From an uncultured Candidatus Actinomarina sp. (lineage in GTDB: Bacteria; Actinomycetota; Acidimicrobiia; Actinomarinales; Actinomarinaceae): a DNA stretch of 64,000 nt. The stretch covers positions 126,196 through 190,195 of the forward strand of contig CACKZW010000001.1 in assembly GCA_902604835.1 (NCBI GenBank), written 5' to 3'. Shown piece by piece: positions 27,902 to 37,747 of the stretch. The notes beneath the pieces were generated by a model. It did no database searches, was not told the DNA's origin, and worked only from the letters and a program-made list of their open reading frames with translations. The translations under genes and the position numbers were made by a program. Numbering within the stretch: position 1 is the stretch's first letter; the number at the start of each line of letters is the position of its first letter.

Positions 27902-29104
27902 TTAAACAAATATCTGAGTTTTTGGTTCTATGCCACCAGTTAATGGCATTGCGTATTTAAAAAATTCATTTGTTACATATGGTTTTTTATTGTCTAAAAA
28001 TTCTTCTGGCATGTCTTTTGTATTTTTAGCAACTTTATCTAGGTCAACAACGTCTACATCACAGTAATAGGTTTCTGATAATTGTCTTTTTAATATAACG
28101 GAACCACTTTGTAGATCTAATGAGGCGATAACCGAATGTCTTCCAACTCTCTCAGCTTCTTCAGCGTCTACTTCGGAAATATCTGCCAAAAAAGATCTTT
28201 GAAGATATCCAAAAGTATCTGCCCTTACCCTTGCACCATCTATATGTTCTGACACAATATTCGTTAAAGTATCTCCTAATGCTCCAGACCCAGATAGTTG
28301 AATGTTTCCGTGACTGTCAGTCTTTCCGGCTAGCCCAGATCCAGTATCGCTAGCATATGTCTGAAGAAAATAATCTCCCTCTTTGTTATGGATTCCTTCC
28401 GAAACTGCAACAACACACCTTCCAAGTGACTCATAAACTTCTTTGACATCTTTTAAAAATTCATCAATATTGAAGACTTTTTCTGGAACATAAACAAGGT
28501 GAGGTCCATCTTCTTCACTCGACTTCCCAAGAGTACTTGCTGCAGTTAACCACCCTGCATGTCTACCCATCAGCACATTAATTTTTATTCCTTTAAGACT
28601 TCTATTGTCTGCATCGTCCCCTTGAAATGCATGAGCAACGAACCTCGCTGCAGATCCATATCCTGGACAATGGTCTGTTTCTAAGAGGTCGTTGTCAATT
28701 GTTTTTGGGATATGAAATGCTTTCATCTCATATCCGATTTGTTTCGCACCTTCTGAAACTAAATTTGCTGTTTCTGCTGAGTCGTTTCCACCAATATAGA
28801 AAAAATATCTTATATTTTGTTTTTCAAATATTGAAATTAGTTTTTCAATATCCTCTTCTGTAGGTTTTTTTCTGACAGAACCTAAAGCTGCTGCGGGGGT
28901 TTTAGCTATTCCGTAAAGTTGTGAGTCTGATAGTTTAGATAAGTCAACAAAGTCTTCAGATAACATGCCCGATAGACCATGTTTTGCTCCAAGAACTTCT
29001 TCATATTCTTGGTTTGTAGCTTCCTTGATAAAACCAACCAATGATCTATTAATAACAGCTGTTGGACCTCCTGATTGACCAATAACCGCTTTGCCAATTG
29101 GCAT
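27902..29104 (-). CDS. 6-phosphofructokinase, probably PPi-dependent
   Basis: GQSGGPTAVINRSL; FFYIGGNDSAETA; IPKTIDND; MGRHAGWLTAA. Confidence 0.85.
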   Translation of the reverse strand: MPIGKAVIGQSGGPTAVINRSLVGFIKEATNQEYEEVLGAKHGLSGMLSEDFVDLSKLSDSQLYGIAKTPAAALGSVRKKPTEEDIEKLISIFEKQNIRYFFYIGGNDSAETANLVSEGAKQIGYEMKAFHIPKTIDNDLLETDHCPGYGSAARFVAHAFQGDDADNRSLKGIKINVLMGRHAGWLTAASTLGKSSEEDGPHLVYVPEKVFNIDEFLKDVKEVYESLGRCVVAVSEGIHNKEGDYFLQTYASDTGSGLAGKTDSHGNIQLSGSGALGDTLTNIVSEHIDGARVRADTFGYLQRSFLADISEVDAEEAERVGRHSVIASLDLQSGSVILKRQLSETYYCDVDVVDLDKVAKNTKDMPEEFLDNKKPYVTNEFFKYAMPLTGGIEPKTQIFV

Positions 29105-29107
29105 TAC

Positions 29108-30016
29108 CTAACTCCCGTTTTGATAAACAGAAATAAAACTTAAGTACGATTCTGCTATTTCAGATACAGCTTCTTCTCTAGATTTTTGGTCTTCATGCCA
29201 GCCTTTAAGAGAGTTCCAAAAAATAGATCTACCAATTGCAAAGCCTTTATAACCATTCACTGAAGAGCCGGCTCTTAGCCATTGATTGACTTTTTCATCA
29301 TTAGCGCCTCTTCCTAGTACTACTGCAATAACATCTTCTCTTCCACCATCTTTTATTGATAAAGCAACTTTTTCACAATCTTCTTTAGTATCTAGCCCTT
29401 CAATTTTCCAAATGTCCGGGTCGGCACCTTTTTCTCTCATTTCCTCTACGACCTGAACAGCTAATTTTGGTCTTATTTCAGAATCGTATCTTGATTGGTC
29501 ACCATCAACACTTTCTAATTGCTCATCTGTTGCAGGAACTAAAAATTCAAGTAAAAATTTTCTCTCATTTTCTTCTATCCAGTCAGAAAGAATTTTAATT
29601 CTTTTTCCTTGTACTTCTCTCGTTTCAATATCATCATTTGGATTCCATCGAACTAAAATCTTAATAAAATCAGCATCAACTTCAATTATTTTTTCTCCAA
29701 ATGCATCTCCATACTCAAAATCAAATACTTTTTGCCCTGACTTTTCAACAGGTGCAGCATATTTTATACCCATTTCTTTAGCTTTTTGTTGAACTTGTAG
29801 ACCAAATGTTTCATCAACAAGAATTGCAGGATCTCCACCTGAGATACCAGAATTTTTTGCTTCAATAAATCCATCAAAAATAATATCTTTCATTGAAGAA
29901 ACTCTACTTGCTTCATCAACTGTAGGTTGTCTTCCTTCCACCCCAAGCAACCCTTTTGTCAGAGTTCCTCTATGATCAAAAGCAAGTATGTAGAGTTCGT
30001 TTGAATAGCCCTTCAT
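29108..30016 (-). CDS. DUF2090 / IolC-C-terminal-like class I aldolase
   Basis: ELYILAFDHRGTL...FLLEFLVPAT...PDIWKIEGLDTKEDCEKV...VVLGRGANDEKVNQWL. Confidence 0.7.
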   Translation of the reverse strand: MKGYSNELYILAFDHRGTLTKGLLGVEGRQPTVDEASRVSSMKDIIFDGFIEAKNSGISGGDPAILVDETFGLQVQQKAKEMGIKYAAPVEKSGQKVFDFEYGDAFGEKIIEVDADFIKILVRWNPNDDIETREVQGKRIKILSDWIEENERKFLLEFLVPATDEQLESVDGDQSRYDSEIRPKLAVQVVEEMREKGADPDIWKIEGLDTKEDCEKVALSIKDGGREDVIAVVLGRGANDEKVNQWLRAGSSVNGYKGFAIGRSIFWNSLKGWHEDQKSREEAVSEIAESYLSFISVYQNGS

Positions 30017-30030
30017 TTTATAAAATCTCC

Positions 30031-31020
30031 TTAACTTTGTACTTTACTTTTACTCCTTCTAGAAATAAGTATGTACGCTGTCAAGATTATCACAATTATT
30101 GTTGCGATGATAATGTTTTGGGTATTGCTGCCACTGCTTAGATCGTTGTCAGTATATTTTTCTTTATATATCAGTCCAGGATCATCGTTTGACTTTGTTG
30201 TTTCTGATAAAACATTAATTAAATCAACAGTGTTGACTCCCCAGTTGTTGGCTAGGTTTTCATCTAAAAAATAAACATTGTCGTTTGCTATAGCTTTAAT
30301 GTTTTCCCAGCCTTGTCGTGTTGAAAGATCTTTATTTAAATAATCTGAATGACCAATGACTATTAGGTCTGGATCACTAGCTAAAACCTGTTCTTCTTCA
30401 AGAACTGGGTAGCCAGAACCATAAGGGTCTTCAATTGTATTTGCTATATTATCAACACCTAGAAGATTGTAAATTTCACCTATAAAGGAATTTTCGTTAA
30501 CGGAATAAATACCATAAGTGTATCCAATTTCGTGGTAAACGGACAAAGGTGTACCAATCGAGTTTGCAATAATATCATCAATATCGGATTTCATCTCACT
30601 AACTAGTGAATTTGCCAGGTCTGATTTATTTATTATTGTTCCCACAGTTTCAATTTGAGAATAAACATCATCAAGGGTTTGTGCTGGAGGCAAAAGAGCA
30701 TATTCTATATCTAGGTTTTCAAGTCCTTCTACTATTCCATTGAAATCGAATGCAACAAGTACAATATCTGGATCTAGTATTAGTAGTTCCTCTGCTGTAA
30801 CTGTATAAGCATCGATTTTCTCAATTGGTAATTCGGTTTCTGAGAACGAATCTACACCAACTAGTAGATTTTCTCCTTCAAGCATTTGAATAATTTCAGT
30901 ATGGGTTGTTGATAGGGAGACAATATTTTTGTCTTCAGCTACATCAGACCCCCCTGAACACATTGAAATTAACATGGCAAGAAGTAATATTTTTGTTTTC
31001 ATATTTTCCTTTCTCACCAC
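30031..31020 (-). CDS. BtuF-like cobalamin/metallophore-binding lipoprotein with C-terminal TM anchor
   Basis: NIVSLSTTHTEIIQMLEGENLLVGVDSFS...AEELLILDPDIVL; likely start MKTKILLLAMLISMCSGG; C-terminal NIIIATIIVIILTAYILISRRSK; downstream of a cobalamin riboswitch. Confidence 0.78.
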   Translation of the reverse strand: MVRKENMKTKILLLAMLISMCSGGSDVAEDKNIVSLSTTHTEIIQMLEGENLLVGVDSFSETELPIEKIDAYTVTAEELLILDPDIVLVAFDFNGIVEGLENLDIEYALLPPAQTLDDVYSQIETVGTIINKSDLANSLVSEMKSDIDDIIANSIGTPLSVYHEIGYTYGIYSVNENSFIGEIYNLLGVDNIANTIEDPYGSGYPVLEEEQVLASDPDLIVIGHSDYLNKDLSTRQGWENIKAIANDNVYFLDENLANNWGVNTVDLINVLSETTKSNDDPGLIYKEKYTDNDLSSGSNTQNIIIATIIVIILTAYILISRRSKSKVQS

Positions 31021-31059
31021 GAGAAAAAGTAAGATACTCCATTCCTTCTCTCGAGGATT

Positions 31060-31178
31060 GTTGTCTAAAAAGCAAGAAAGTCGACCTGACTTATCCGAAG
31101 AATCACAGTTGCGGGACAGTGCTAGATTTTCACTAGCTTCGCTTTTTTACTTTATTTGTTTTAAAAAGAGTAGCACCA
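31060..31178 (-). promoter_or_regulatory. Cobalamin riboswitch
   Basis: Minus strand GTGAAAATCTAGCACTGTCCCGCAACTGTGATTCTTCGGATAAGTCAGGTCGAC (B12-box CxGxCCCGCAACTGT); precedes the BtuF-like CDS. Confidence 0.88.
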
Positions 31179-31187
31179 AAAAGAAGA

Positions 31188-31766
31188 CTATGTATCATCC
31201 TTCGGGAAGTTTTTAAATGTATCAGTAAGAGTTTCTTCTTCTATATCTCTCGGCACGTCGGGCCTTGGCATTTCCGGAGGAATAAAAGAGTCTTTTGTCT
31301 CTTTTTCTTTTCTAAATTTTCCTATTGTTTTTGAAAAAGTCATCATTGCAGTTTCAGTATTTTCTTTATTTTTTTCTCTGGGCTTTTGATTTGGGTCAGT
31401 ATAAGATTCTTCTAAAACAATAACCTCAATTCCACCAACTAAGTCAGATATGAGATTGTAAAAAAATGCTCCAAGAGTAGTTATTGCCGTCTGTGTTAAA
31501 AGATAGACAGTTGCAAAAAATAAAACACTTGAAAAGAGGACTTCTACATTTCCAACCAACGAAGCGTTGTCGTCTAACAAGGCTAACCTTCTAGCAATTT
31601 CTTCAAGACCTTGTGGAACTCCAGCGTTTACAAGCAATACCCATAAAATTGAAAATCCTAAAACAATCGTTAGGGAAATTATAAAATTAAAAACAAATGA
31701 CACTTTTAATACAGTCCATGGATCTACTTTTCTGATAATTCTTCTTACTCTATTAACTCTTACCAT
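31188..31766 (-). CDS. DUF3566 transmembrane protein (actinobacterial gyrA neighbour)
   Basis: VRRIIRKVDPWTVLKVSFVFN...LLTQTAITTLGAFFYNLISDLVGGIEVIVLEE. Confidence 0.88.
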   Translation of the reverse strand: MVRVNRVRRIIRKVDPWTVLKVSFVFNFIISLTIVLGFSILWVLLVNAGVPQGLEEIARRLALLDDNASLVGNVEVLFSSVLFFATVYLLTQTAITTLGAFFYNLISDLVGGIEVIVLEESYTDPNQKPREKNKENTETAMMTFSKTIGKFRKEKETKDSFIPPEMPRPDVPRDIEEETLTDTFKNFPKDDT

Positions 31767-34231
31767 TACGACTCTGTTTTAATAGGAATAAATGCTGATA
31801 TTTCTTCTTCTTTAGAAAGTTTCATAACCTTTACTCCCTGAGCAACTCTACTCATTTGTTTTATTTGCTTTACAGCACATCTTATAGCTGTTCCGCCAGT
31901 ACTCATAAGCATAACCTCTGTGTCTTCATCCACCGATCTTGCTCCGACCAAGTCTCCTTTGGCTTCTGTAACTTTGAGAGCTTTTACACCGATGCCACCT
32001 CTTCCAGCTCTTCTAAACTCATCAAGCTTGGTCCTCTTTCCATACCCCTTTGCAGTAATAAATAAAAGTGTTTCTTCTCGTGAGGTTGCCGCGCCAACAA
32101 CTTTATCGCCTTCTCTAAGCTTAATTCCCCTTACTCCCATTGCCGTTCTTCCTTGAGGTTTTAGGTTGTTCTCGTCGAATCTAATTGCCTGTCCTTTTTG
32201 AGAAACAAGAATAATGTCTTCTTTTCCTGAAGTTGTTTTAACAGATACGACTTTATCATCATCTTTAAGTTTTATTGCTTGTAAAGACTTGTAGTTTGAA
32301 TCAAAGTCTTTAAATTTTGACTTTTTAACTGTACCTTTTTCGGTCATAATCAGAAGAAACTTTTCAGTTTCATAATCTCTTGTGTCAATTATGGCTTGAA
32401 CTTTTTCATCCTGGCCCATTGATAAAACGTTATGAATTAAAGATCCCTTTGCTGTTCTATTAGTTTTTGGAATTTCATGTGCTTTAGCTCTATAAACTTT
32501 CCCGTTGTCTGTAAAAAATAATAAATAGGAATGTACAGAAGTTGATAAAAGATGTTCGATCACATCTTCTTCTGATGATGAGGCTTTTACTCCTTTTCCT
32601 CCCCTTCCTTGTTTTTTATATGATGTAGAAGGAACAGATTTTATATATCCTTCAGATGATATTGAGACGATAATTTCTTCATCTTCAATAAGGTCTTCGA
32701 TCTTTACTTCTCCTACGTCTGGAACAAGTCTTGATCTTCGTTCATCTCCAAATTTTTCAGTTATTGCGTCCAACTCTTCTATAAGTATTTCGTTTTGTTT
32801 TGTTCTGCTTTTTAATATTGCAGTTAGGTCTTTTATTGTTTGCTTTAGTTCTTTCTTTTCTTCTTCAAGTTTTTCTTTTTCTAATGCCGTTAGTCTTCTT
32901 AGGGGCATGTCTAAAATATGAGTTGCTTGTATTTCCGAAAGTTTAAATTTGCTCATTAACGATTTTCGTGCAGCTTCAACGTCTTTTGAGGACTTAATGA
33001 CTTTTATAATTTGATCAATTTTATTTAAAGCAAGCAATAGACCATCTACAATATGTAATCGTGATTTTGCTTTATCAAGCCTAAATTGAGACCTTCTCTG
33101 GATTACATCAATTTGGTGATCAATGTAATATCTTATTAATTCTGGTACTGATAGAACCCTCGGCACGCCCTCAACTAATGCAACGGAGTTTACAGAAAAT
33201 GTATCTTGAAGCTGTGTGTATTTAAATAAATCGTTTAAAACAACCTGTGGTACTGCGTCTCTCTTTAGTTCAACAACAAGACGTGTTCCGTTTCTATCGC
33301 TACTTTCATTTCTTAAATCAGACACGCCCGTTAGTTTTTTGTCTTGAACTAATGAAGCTATTTTTTCCATAATCCTATCGGTTGAGGCTTGGTAAGGTAG
33401 CTCCTTCACTACTATTGCTGATCTGCCTTTTCCTAGTTCTTCGATGTCAGCAACAGCCCTTAACTTTATAGATCCTCTTCCTTTTAAAATTGCATCTTTT
33501 ATTGTTGGGGTTTCAACAATTAATCCACCTGTAGGAAAGTCTGGACCCTTAATTATTTTCAAATAATCTCTAGGTTTTGGATCTTTTGTATTTAACGTAA
33601 ATTTAACAGCCTCAGTTATTTCTCTAAGGTTATATGGTGGCATATTTGTTGCCATAGCAACAGCAATGCCCTCGGCTCCATTGATTAAAAGATTTGGAAA
33701 TCTTCCTGGTAAAACTCTTGGCTCACTTGTTTCTCCTGAATAGTTGGGTTCAAAAACAACAGTGTCTTCATCGATGCCATCTAAAAGCTGGGACGAAAGC
33801 GATGACATTCTTGATTCTGTATATCTCATAGCTGCGGGGGGATCATCAGGGGTGCCAAAGTTTCCTTGAGGCTCAATCAATGGATATCTAGTACTAAAGT
33901 TTTGACCAAGTCTTACAAGTGTTCCATAAATTGCATCATTTCCATGTGGGTGATAATTACCCATAACATCCCCCACTACCTTTGAACACTTTCTAAAGGG
34001 ACCGGTTGGGCGAATTCCTGTTTCATACATCGAATACAAAATTCTTCTCTGTACTGGTTTCAACCCGTCTTTAACGTCTGGCAAGGCCCTTGAAACAATA
34101 ACGGACATTGCATAATCAAGAAAAGATTTTGAAATTTCATCTTCGACCGCAATTGCACCATTCATTTCTGCCTTTTTTGCTGCAGGTTTTTTTGCTGGTG
34201 ATTTTTTTGCTGGTGATTTTTTTGGTGGCAT
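31766..34231 (-). CDS. gyrA: DNA gyrase subunit A
   Basis: SFLDYAMSVIVSRALPDVKDGLKPVQRRILY; YHPHGNDAIYGTLVRLGQ; GQAIRFDENNLKPQGRTAMGVRGI (GyrA-box QxxGRxxxG-like). Confidence 0.98.
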   Translation of the reverse strand: MPPKKSPAKKSPAKKPAAKKAEMNGAIAVEDEISKSFLDYAMSVIVSRALPDVKDGLKPVQRRILYSMYETGIRPTGPFRKCSKVVGDVMGNYHPHGNDAIYGTLVRLGQNFSTRYPLIEPQGNFGTPDDPPAAMRYTESRMSSLSSQLLDGIDEDTVVFEPNYSGETSEPRVLPGRFPNLLINGAEGIAVAMATNMPPYNLREITEAVKFTLNTKDPKPRDYLKIIKGPDFPTGGLIVETPTIKDAILKGRGSIKLRAVADIEELGKGRSAIVVKELPYQASTDRIMEKIASLVQDKKLTGVSDLRNESSDRNGTRLVVELKRDAVPQVVLNDLFKYTQLQDTFSVNSVALVEGVPRVLSVPELIRYYIDHQIDVIQRRSQFRLDKAKSRLHIVDGLLLALNKIDQIIKVIKSSKDVEAARKSLMSKFKLSEIQATHILDMPLRRLTALEKEKLEEEKKELKQTIKDLTAILKSRTKQNEILIEELDAITEKFGDERRSRLVPDVGEVKIEDLIEDEEIIVSISSEGYIKSVPSTSYKKQGRGGKGVKASSSEEDVIEHLLSTSVHSYLLFFTDNGKVYRAKAHEIPKTNRTAKGSLIHNVLSMGQDEKVQAIIDTRDYETEKFLLIMTEKGTVKKSKFKDFDSNYKSLQAIKLKDDDKVVSVKTTSGKEDIILVSQKGQAIRFDENNLKPQGRTAMGVRGIKLREGDKVVGAATSREETLLFITAKGYGKRTKLDEFRRAGRGGIGVKALKVTEAKGDLVGARSVDEDTEVMLMSTGGTAIRCAVKQIKQMSRVAQGVKVMKLSKEEEISAFIPIKTES

Positions 34232-34232
34232 A

Positions 34233-36155
34233 TTAAACGTCCAGGAACCTTACATATTTTGCGTTTTCTTCTATAAAGGTTTTTCTTTTTGTCACGTCGT
34301 TACCCATTAAAACTTCAAACATGTTTGCTGCTTTTGCTTCAGCCGCTTTACCATCAGCAATGCTTACTTTGATTAGTGTTCGTGACTCTGGATTCATTGC
34401 TGTGTCCCAAAGCTCTCCAGCGTTCATTTCACCAAGACCCTTGAATCTGCTTATATCAAATTTTCGATTTTTATTTTCTTTTTTAAATGCTTCTAGATCC
34501 TCGTCGTCTTTAAGGTAATTTATTGATCCTGATGACTTTGCCCTATAAAGTGGGGGTTCTGAAATCCAAACCTTTCCTTCTTTTATAAGGCCGGGCATAA
34601 ATTTGAAAAAGAAGGTTAACAATAGTGTTCTAATGTGTGCACCATCTACGTCTGCGTCTGTTAAAAGTATGATTTTGTCGTATCTTGACTCTTCTCCTTT
34701 GTATTCAGTATTTATTCCTGTTCCTATTGCTTTAATTAATGAGCTAATTTCTTCATTTTGTAATGCTCTGTTCTCTGTAACTTTCTGAACGTTTATTATT
34801 TTTCCTCTAATAGGAAGTATTGCTTGGGTTTTTGAATCTCTTGCCTGTTTTGCTGGTCCAGCAGCTGAATCTCCTTCTACAATAAACAATTCACTTTCAG
34901 AGGGGTCTGTTGATGAACAGTCTGCCAACTTGCCTGGAAGTCCAGAAGTTTCAAGTATGCTTTTTCTTTTAGTAAGCTCCCTTGCTTTTTTTGCACTCAT
35001 TCTAGCTTTGGCGGCAAGAGCACACCTCTCTACGATTGCCCTTCCTTCTTTTGTGTTTTTCGACAGCCATTTAGGAAATTCTTGATTAACTAAAACCTGA
35101 ACTCTTGATTTCATCTCGGTGTTTCCAAGTTTTGTTTTGGTCTGGCCTTCAAACTGGGGTTCTTTGACCCTTACAGAAACTACTCCTGTAATACCTTCTC
35201 TTATATCATCACCAGTTAATGAAATATCAGAATGAAGATTTCTTGATTTAGCAAAGTCGTTGATGGCCTTTGTTACTGCTGTTCTAAGGCCTTCCTCGTG
35301 AGTTCCTCCTTCAAGTGTGTGTATGTTGTTTGCAAAACTTTTAATGTTTATGTCGTCTTCTGTTTTCCACTGCATTGCTACTTCAATTTCTGAGTCTTTG
35401 CTTTGATCTGAAAATGAAATTGTTTTTTCATGAAGAACTTCGAAGCCCTCGTTTAAATAATCAACGAAATCAACGAGACCGCCTTTGTAGTGAAAATTTT
35501 CCTTTGTTGCTGGCTTTACTCTGTTATCAGTAAGATTTATCTTTAATCCTTTATTAAGAAAGGCAGTTTGTCTAAGTCTTTCAGAAACGATGTTGTACTC
35601 AAAAAGCTGTGTTTCATCAAAGATATTAGGATCGGGTAAAAAATTTATTTTTGTTCCTGTTTTTTTTGACACCTTCCCTTTTTTTATTTTTGTTTTTGGT
35701 TTTCCAAGGTCAAAGTCTTGATTCCAAAAGTGTCCGTCCCTTTGAACCTCAACCTTAACAACTGTAGAAAGAGCATTGACAACCGAGATCCCCACTCCGT
35801 GTAGTCCTCCACTTACGGTGTACGCTCCTGACTCGAATTTTCCACCTGCATGAAGGGTTGTAAGTACTGTGGTGAGGGCTGATTTTTTTGTTTTAGGGTG
35901 TGGCTTTACTGGAATTCCACTTCCGTTATCTTTTACAGTAACTGAGCCGTTTTTTTCAAGAACAACATCAATTTGATTACATCGTCCAGCCATAGCTTCA
36001 TCAACTGAATTGTCTACGACTTCCCAAATTAGATGGTGGAGGCCGTTTGGTCCTGTTGAACCAATATACATAGCTGGCCTTTTTCTTACTGCCTCTAGGC
36101 CCTCTAAGACTTTTATGTCTTTGGAATCATAGCTTTTAGAATCTTTTTTTGGCAC
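34233..36155 (-). CDS. gyrB: DNA gyrase subunit B
   Basis: LEAVRKRPAMYIGSTGPNGLHHLIWEVVDNSVDEA; EGDSAAGPAKQARDSKTQAILPIRGKIINVQK. Confidence 0.98.
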   Translation of the reverse strand: MPKKDSKSYDSKDIKVLEGLEAVRKRPAMYIGSTGPNGLHHLIWEVVDNSVDEAMAGRCNQIDVVLEKNGSVTVKDNGSGIPVKPHPKTKKSALTTVLTTLHAGGKFESGAYTVSGGLHGVGISVVNALSTVVKVEVQRDGHFWNQDFDLGKPKTKIKKGKVSKKTGTKINFLPDPNIFDETQLFEYNIVSERLRQTAFLNKGLKINLTDNRVKPATKENFHYKGGLVDFVDYLNEGFEVLHEKTISFSDQSKDSEIEVAMQWKTEDDINIKSFANNIHTLEGGTHEEGLRTAVTKAINDFAKSRNLHSDISLTGDDIREGITGVVSVRVKEPQFEGQTKTKLGNTEMKSRVQVLVNQEFPKWLSKNTKEGRAIVERCALAAKARMSAKKARELTKRKSILETSGLPGKLADCSSTDPSESELFIVEGDSAAGPAKQARDSKTQAILPIRGKIINVQKVTENRALQNEEISSLIKAIGTGINTEYKGEESRYDKIILLTDADVDGAHIRTLLLTFFFKFMPGLIKEGKVWISEPPLYRAKSSGSINYLKDDEDLEAFKKENKNRKFDISRFKGLGEMNAGELWDTAMNPESRTLIKVSIADGKAAEAKAANMFEVLMGNDVTKRKTFIEENAKYVRFLDV

Positions 36156-36227
36156 GGATCTCCTAAGATACGTTTCTATTTTATTAAGTACAGCCCCTTG
36201 CTGAACTCTTATTTTAGTAGAAATACG

Positions 36228-36521
36228 TTATTTTTGTTGGTTATTTTGCAATTGAACAAGTATAGAATTGACTGAAAATCCTAGCTTTTTTTCTATATTA
36301 TTAATTATTTTTAAGGACTCAAGCTCTATTACGTCTTGGAGTCTTTTTGAATTTACATAAATAATGAATACATTGTTGACAAACGGGCCAGTTACAATAT
36401 CGTTTTTCCACGGATATGAAGATTTGTTAAAATAGTTTTTGATCTGCTCAGATTTTTTAAAATTAATACCTAGACTGTTTTCTTCAATATTAATTCTTTC
36501 AGGCCCTTTTTGTTTTTTCAA
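36228..36521 (-). CDS. DciA-like (DUF721) protein
   Basis: Position between dnaN and gyrB; FIIYVNSKRLQDVIELESLKIINNIEKKLGFSVNSILVQL. Confidence 0.6.
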   Translation of the reverse strand: MKKQKGPERINIEENSLGINFKKSEQIKNYFNKSSYPWKNDIVTGPFVNNVFIIYVNSKRLQDVIELESLKIINNIEKKLGFSVNSILVQLQNNQQK

Positions 36522-37633
36522 GTTGATCTGACTGGCATTAATAAATATTTATAATTTTCAACATCTCCCTGTATAACAACAGGCTTTTCGTTTCCTGAAA
36601 ATCTCATGTAAACAGTGTTCCCCTCTAAAACTTCAATTCCTTGTATTAAAAAGTTTGGATTAAAGGAAGCTTTAAACCCTTTTATATCCCCGGTTTCAAT
36701 ACCTAAAATTTTTATACCTATTTCTTCTTTTCCTCCTCCAACGTCTTTATTAAGGGTGGTGATTGTAAGCAGATCGTTGTTTTCAAAAACGAAAGTTACA
36801 GGAATGTACCCTTCAGCCACAACAGTAGCTCTGTCTAAAGATTCAAGAATTTCTTTTTTGTTAATTTCTACAGTGAAGAGGGTTTCTTTTGGGAAAAGGT
36901 TTTCGTATTGAGGAAATGTTCCCTCAACCTTACGAAGAGATGCGAAATATTTATCGTTAAAAAAATAAATATCTTTTTCATTTGAGTTTATTTTTAACTT
37001 CTCGTCTTCGTTCTCGAAAAGCTTAATAACCTCGCTTAAAGAACGATAAGAAACAATTCCAACATCATTAATTGGGAAGTTGCTTATTTCTTGTGTGGCG
37101 AGCCTGTAGCTGTCTGTTGCTGCTAGTTCTGTTTTCTCTCCTTGGTTGTTGAAATAAATTCCAGTAAGTATTGGTCTTCCGCCTTCTGGTGTTGACGCTA
37201 TGCCAACATTTTTCAAAGAATCAAAAAGCTCTGAAACTTTAACTTCTTGGGTGTTTTCGTTTTCTTCGTGGTTGTTCAAAAAAACTTCGGGGTAGTCTTT
37301 GCTTTCAAGTTTTCTAAGGGTGAAGTCTAACGTTTCCGTTTCTATTTTAAGATCGCTTCCAACGTCTGAAAAAACAACCTCTCCTTCAGGTAGTTTTCTT
37401 ATAATTTCTGATAGCTTATTCGAATTTACCAGACAATCTCCATCAAGATCTACTTCAACAGAAACTCTTGATTTAATAGTAATGTCTAAATCAGAACCGA
37501 TTAACTCAACAAAGTCCTCAACTACACGGATATACAAACCTGACATAGCCGGAGTGGAGGGACGCGGGCTTACAACTCTTGAGACAGAAGAGACGGCCTC
37601 CCTAAGTTCCTTTGTTTTTGTTTTGAATTTCAC
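36518..37633 (-). CDS. dnaN: DNA polymerase III sliding clamp
   Basis: MKFKTKTKELREAVSSVSRVVSPRPSTPAMSGLYI...C-terminal YKYLLMPVRS. Confidence 0.95.
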   Translation of the reverse strand: MKFKTKTKELREAVSSVSRVVSPRPSTPAMSGLYIRVVEDFVELIGSDLDITIKSRVSVEVDLDGDCLVNSNKLSEIIRKLPEGEVVFSDVGSDLKIETETLDFTLRKLESKDYPEVFLNNHEENENTQEVKVSELFDSLKNVGIASTPEGGRPILTGIYFNNQGEKTELAATDSYRLATQEISNFPINDVGIVSYRSLSEVIKLFENEDEKLKINSNEKDIYFFNDKYFASLRKVEGTFPQYENLFPKETLFTVEINKKEILESLDRATVVAEGYIPVTFVFENNDLLTITTLNKDVGGGKEEIGIKILGIETGDIKGFKASFNPNFLIQGIEVLEGNTVYMRFSGNEKPVVIQGDVENYKYLLMPVRST

Positions 37634-37747
37634 TTTTTATCCTTTATATATTTAATAATAATAAGCATGTCTGAATTGTTGAGCTGGGTAAAAAGTCATA
37701 AAATAGTGGGTTATTTTAAAAACAACATATAACAAAACAGACAAAAA

